NCBI RefSeq assembly: GCF_003254115.1
Contig: NZ_QKZV01000002.1
Coordinates: 451,736 to 515,735 of the forward strand
Length of the DNA stretch: 64,000 bases
Source: Hydrotalea sandarakina
GTDB lineage: Bacteria > Bacteroidota > Bacteroidia > Chitinophagales > Chitinophagaceae
Direction: 5' to 3'
Of the stretch, positions 61,069 to 64,000 are shown in pieces. A program made the translations under genes and the position numbers. The notes below the pieces were generated by a model, which saw only the letters and a program-made list of their open reading frames with translations, was not told the DNA's origin and searched no databases. Position 1 is the stretch's first letter. Each line of letters opens with the position of its first letter.

Positions 61069-62790
61069 TTATTCATATGGTTGAACTATGAATTTTGGTT
61101 GATTATTTAAGTAATTCAAATAATCCTTTCTGAAATAACCTACACAGCCGTATTCAGGGAAGTCTTTATTGATGATTTCAGCTAATTGATACTTTTCCTT
61201 AAAATTAGAATCATTAAATATGTTTTTAAATATGATATTATCCCACATAGTGGGGTTTGTATAATAATCATTAGTTCGTTGTAAATTTATTGAGTTAGTC
61301 TTCAATGCTTGTGCCATCAAAATTTCAGGGGCTAATTCATAAAATGTTTCTTTATCAAATGATTCATGACCTTTCGGGCCCTCTTTTATGTTGTTGGCAT
61401 GTGCCATAAGCGTATTGTTCAAACCCATCATATCAATTATATTCCCTTTATATGCATAAGCTATTCCGCCCGCTGAGCCATATCCAATGGTTGGCAATGA
61501 GTCTTCAAAAATGATTGATAAATTTTTTCCATTTTCTCTTTCATTTGCAGCAATATAAAATTCATTTGAAATACTAAATTGATAATTAGCTACTGGGCCG
61601 TATAAATTTTGACTATTTTTAAAATACAACCAATTCTGGTATATGTTTTTTGTAATCCATAATCCTGCTGCAATCAAGAATAAATAGATATACTGCAACG
61701 AAACTTTTTTCGTTACATAAACTATAGGGAAAAGATATAAAAAATATATGATGGGGTAAATTGGTTGGTACATTCTAAACCCATTAAAATGTTCGGCACC
61801 TTCTACAATAGGGATGGTTATACCGGTAAAATTGAATAGAACTATTATTAAGCCTACATAAAATATAATATTTATTTTGTTTTTTATATATTCAACTAAA
61901 AGCAATGATAAAGAAATTGCTAAAAATAGTATGATAGATATGCTATAACTATTTAGAAAATTTTCGAAATAATTGAATCCATCATTCAATGTTTGAGAAA
62001 TGGATGCAGAAACTTTTGCATAGAATGTATTAGGAAAAGGATATTTGAAATAAATTAACCGAAACGTTGTAATTATTGAAAAACTGCCAGTATAGCCAAT
62101 TACCGGTAGTATAATAGTTTTAATTGTTGCATTAAAATTGTTGGTTTGTATGTAAACAATGAAGGTAAATAGGCTGATAATCATTAAGCCCCAAATAACT
62201 GCTTCAGGCCTGGTTAAAATGAGCGTAATAATTAAAACTGTAAGAAAAATTCCTTTTTTTTTATTGATATTATTGCGCTTAATTACTAACTCAATAAAGA
62301 AAGTAAAAATAGCTATCAGAATAAAGCTGTATATCCCGGCGTCCATTAATGAAATAATGATCCATCCAAAGTATAATGGGTTGCTGATAAGCCATGCTAA
62401 ATATCCTATTTGTAAACAAAAAGTAATGGTTTTGCTAAAATCTAATTTTTTGGATAATAGTTGAATAGCGTATTGAATGAGCAATGTGCTTGCAATTGCT
62501 ATAATTAAATTAAACAGAAAAATTAAAATTTCAGGATTGGGACTAATCAAATAAAATGCACTGCAAATTAGAAAATATAAGAAAGAGGTAAATCCTTCAA
62601 CATGTTCTCCACCTGCATTGTAAACAATACCATGTCCGTTCACAAAATTTTTAGCATAAACAAATATAATGTTTGCATCATCTACACCAATAAGTGGTTC
62701 ATTAATAAAGTGGAATGAATAATAAGACCCAATTAAAACACATATAATTGAAATGATATTGATATAATAGTTTTGTTTTAAAAAATTCAT
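61069..62790 (-). CDS. GT-C-type membrane glycosyltransferase
   Basis: 573 residues. Around ten membrane helices occupy the first 380 residues. The first periplasmic loop carries INEPLIGVDDANIIFVYAKN and GHGIVYNAGGEHVEGFTSFL, the DD motif plus H-G-x-V-x-N-x-G pattern of GT-C transferases that use polyprenyl-phosphate sugars. A soluble C-terminal part (about 400-573) is periplasmic. The acceptor is unknown. It has its own likely promoter and is unlike its neighbour at 59609 except in topology. Confidence 0.78.
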   Translation of the reverse strand: MNFLKQNYYINIISIICVLIGSYYSFHFINEPLIGVDDANIIFVYAKNFVNGHGIVYNAGGEHVEGFTSFLYFLICSAFYLISPNPEILIFLFNLIIAIASTLLIQYAIQLLSKKLDFSKTITFCLQIGYLAWLISNPLYFGWIIISLMDAGIYSFILIAIFTFFIELVIKRNNINKKKGIFLTVLIITLILTRPEAVIWGLMIISLFTFIVYIQTNNFNATIKTIILPVIGYTGSFSIITTFRLIYFKYPFPNTFYAKVSASISQTLNDGFNYFENFLNSYSISIILFLAISLSLLLVEYIKNKINIIFYVGLIIVLFNFTGITIPIVEGAEHFNGFRMYQPIYPIIYFLYLFPIVYVTKKVSLQYIYLFLIAAGLWITKNIYQNWLYFKNSQNLYGPVANYQFSISNEFYIAANERENGKNLSIIFEDSLPTIGYGSAGGIAYAYKGNIIDMMGLNNTLMAHANNIKEGPKGHESFDKETFYELAPEILMAQALKTNSINLQRTNDYYTNPTMWDNIIFKNIFNDSNFKEKYQLAEIINKDFPEYGCVGYFRKDYLNYLNNQPKFIVQPYE

Positions 62791-62805
62791 GCAAACCTTC
62801 TTTTA

Positions 62806-62813
62806 CAAAATTA
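62806..62813 (-). promoter_or_regulatory. Possible -7 element of the GT-C gene
   Basis: TAATTTTG on the minus strand fits TAnnTTTG. It ends 15 nt before the ATG 62790, in the 43-bp gap after the TPR gene. Confidence 0.4.
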
Positions 62814-62833
62814 TTTTTGATTAAGTATTTTAT

Positions 62834-63622
62834 TTACTTATCATCCATTTCTTGTTGAGCCCATGCTATATTATTTTTAGCTAGTTGATTATTAGGATCT
62901 GTAGCAAGTGCTTTATTGAAATTTTCAATGGCTTTATCATATTCTTTATTGAATACCTGAGCTGTACCTATATTATTGTAAAATATGGAACTTGCTGAAG
63001 GATATTTTTTCAATCCATCACTCCAAATGGCTATACTCTTATTATACTCACCTACTTGCATGTAAAGAAGTCCAAGTTGAATGTAAAAAGCTTGATCCTG
63101 CTTATCGGGTGATGTTGTCAATAAGGTATTAATGATATTAATGGTTTTTTGTTTTTCATCTAAGCCCCATTTCAAATTATTTTTTGCTAACTGAAAACTA
63201 GTGTCAAGACTAATAGCTTTTTTGCATGCATCAATACCCAATGTATAATTCTTCAACATAATGTTGGCTACCCCCAAATTATTATAGGCATTGGCATTAT
63301 TGGGTTCTTTTTTAATTAATTTTTTTAAAGGTTGAATGGCTTTTCCAGGCATTTTTGCATTAATGTATGCAGCAGATAATGCTAATATATTTGCTGCATT
63401 CGGATTAACATTGGCTGCTTTTTCTAAGCTGGCCAATAAATTGTTGAGACTGTCTGTATTTGATTTTTCAGTTTTTTTATTGTTGCTTTTGGGTGTACTT
63501 GAAATTAAAATGGCTATTGGAATTGCCAAAACAATAACAATTCCTGCAATAATTAATATTCGCTTTACTAATGGGCTGATGGTATTGCTTTCCATATTGC
63601 TGTTAGTGTTAGTTTGATTCAT
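62834..63622 (-). CDS. Membrane-anchored TPR protein
   Basis: 262 residues: a short cytoplasmic start, one membrane helix (RILIIAGIVIVLAIPIAILI, about 21-40), a Ser/Lys/Asn-rich linker, then about five TPR units (for example ANAYNNLGVANIMLKNYTLG and IFYNNIGTAQVFNKEYDKAI). It is a protein-protein scaffold outside the inner membrane. A second TPR gene lies just upstream, 52 bp away, and the repeats of both are similar (LAKNNLKWGL and IAKNNLQLAL), so the pair may be a duplication. Partners are not known. Confidence 0.85.
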   Translation of the reverse strand: MNQTNTNSNMESNTISPLVKRILIIAGIVIVLAIPIAILISSTPKSNNKKTEKSNTDSLNNLLASLEKAANVNPNAANILALSAAYINAKMPGKAIQPLKKLIKKEPNNANAYNNLGVANIMLKNYTLGIDACKKAISLDTSFQLAKNNLKWGLDEKQKTINIINTLLTTSPDKQDQAFYIQLGLLYMQVGEYNKSIAIWSDGLKKYPSASSIFYNNIGTAQVFNKEYDKAIENFNKALATDPNNQLAKNNIAWAQQEMDDK

Positions 63623-63674
63623 TTTTTATATGTTTAAAAAGTTTAATTTTTTTTAATGAATATAAAGGTTGATA

Positions 63675-64000
63675 TTACTTTTTTTGTGCAGTTAAAGCTA
63701 ACTGAAGGTTGTTTTTTGCAATTGTAAAATCAGGTTTTAGCTCAATAGCTTTTTGTAATGCGGGTATAGCTTTATTATATTCTTTCAAAGCAATGTAACT
63801 GGATCCAATGTTGTTGTATGCTTCAGCAAAGTTGGGCTTGATTTTTAATGCTTTTTCTGCCGCTCTAATGCATCCAGCATAGTCTCCTTTTTGATAATAG
63901 CCTAAACTTAAATCAATGTATTTATTGGCATCAGGTTGTGCATCAATTAAACTTTCCTGCATATCTAAACCATTTTTCTGTGCATCAGCCATACTCAAAT
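63675..64000 (-). CDS. TPR-repeat protein, partial (5' end beyond the window)
   Basis: The visible 107 residues contain two to three TPR units (LGYYQKGDYAGCIRAAEKAL, YNNIGSSYIALKEYNKAIPA) and end at a normal stop. The frame is open to the window edge, so the true start lies outside. It sits 52 bp upstream of the other TPR gene, in the same direction. Confidence 0.8.
   Translation of the reverse strand, partial: LSMADAQKNGLDMQESLIDAQPDANKYIDLSLGYYQKGDYAGCIRAAEKALKIKPNFAEAYNNIGSSYIALKEYNKAIPALQKAIELKPDFTIAKNNLQLALTAQKK

Noticed and set aside
1-64000. Insertion sequence, prophage, integron or attachment site
   Set aside because: No transposase, integrase or phage-like gene and no long terminal repeats were seen; gene content is chromosomal throughout.

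Overview
The window comes from a low-GC member of the phylum Bacteroidetes, most likely a Chitinophagales-type organism. The evidence is: exact -7 elements of the Bacteroidetes form TAnnTTTG upstream of rpsJ, map, rpsA and others; almost no Shine-Dalgarno sequence before the ribosomal genes; a zinc-free S14; and many small secreted or lipid-anchored proteins whose signal peptides end in SxA/C-Q. No insertion sequence, phage or CRISPR array was seen. It reads as a normal chromosomal segment.

1-12,660: the 3' end of fusA with a terminator, then the S10/spc ribosomal protein operon (rpsJ to secY, 22 genes, all +), closed by a strong terminator. The operon stops at secY, with map behind its own promoter. 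The infA-rpmJ-rpsM-rpsK-rpsD-rpoA-rplQ block that usually follows is not here. Several intergenic gaps in the operon hold inverted repeats, above all the 266 bp rplC leader with four stem-loops.

12,700-26,300: housekeeping genes. These are map, an M20 peptidase, a YhiN-like flavoprotein, a tiny secreted repeat protein, rpsA, an unrecognised helical-repeat protein, a HAD phosphatase, an acyltransferase, an acyl-CoA thioesterase, a dipeptide epimerase, rpiA and proline dehydrogenase. Between 20,517 and 20,877 lies a probable free-standing small RNA with its own promoter, three copies of a 12-nt motif and a terminator.

26,300-42,720: a four-PAS histidine kinase with a stand-alone receiver; thyA-folA; a methyltransferase; three-gene proton-translocating transhydrogenase; an rRNA m5C methyltransferase; a LysM protein; fmt; tRNA-Gly(CCC); a NamZ-type muramidase; an FKBP isomerase; pepT; and a rhodanese-thioredoxin fusion lipoprotein.

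42,790-56,400: a cytochrome c / outer-membrane porin / cytochrome lipoprotein operon, a slipin, an ExbB-ExbD pair, a VOC protein, a FadN-like beta-oxidation enzyme, a ChbG-like deacetylase, a GMC dehydrogenase with an Fe-S type cysteine cluster plus its small Tat-type subunit, and metG.

56,500-64,000: a GH9 glycanase followed by a surface-glycan style cluster (GT2 transferase, DUF2304 protein, two GT-C-like membrane proteins) and two TPR proteins, the last cut by the window edge.

The items most worth following are the small RNA at 20,641-20,806, the rplC leader, a dispersed repeat present in three transcribed spacers (about 7,019, 46,855 and 56,331), and the redox modules at 42,790-44,790 and 51,744-54,158. 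All functions are inferred from sequence motifs read by eye; no database search was run.
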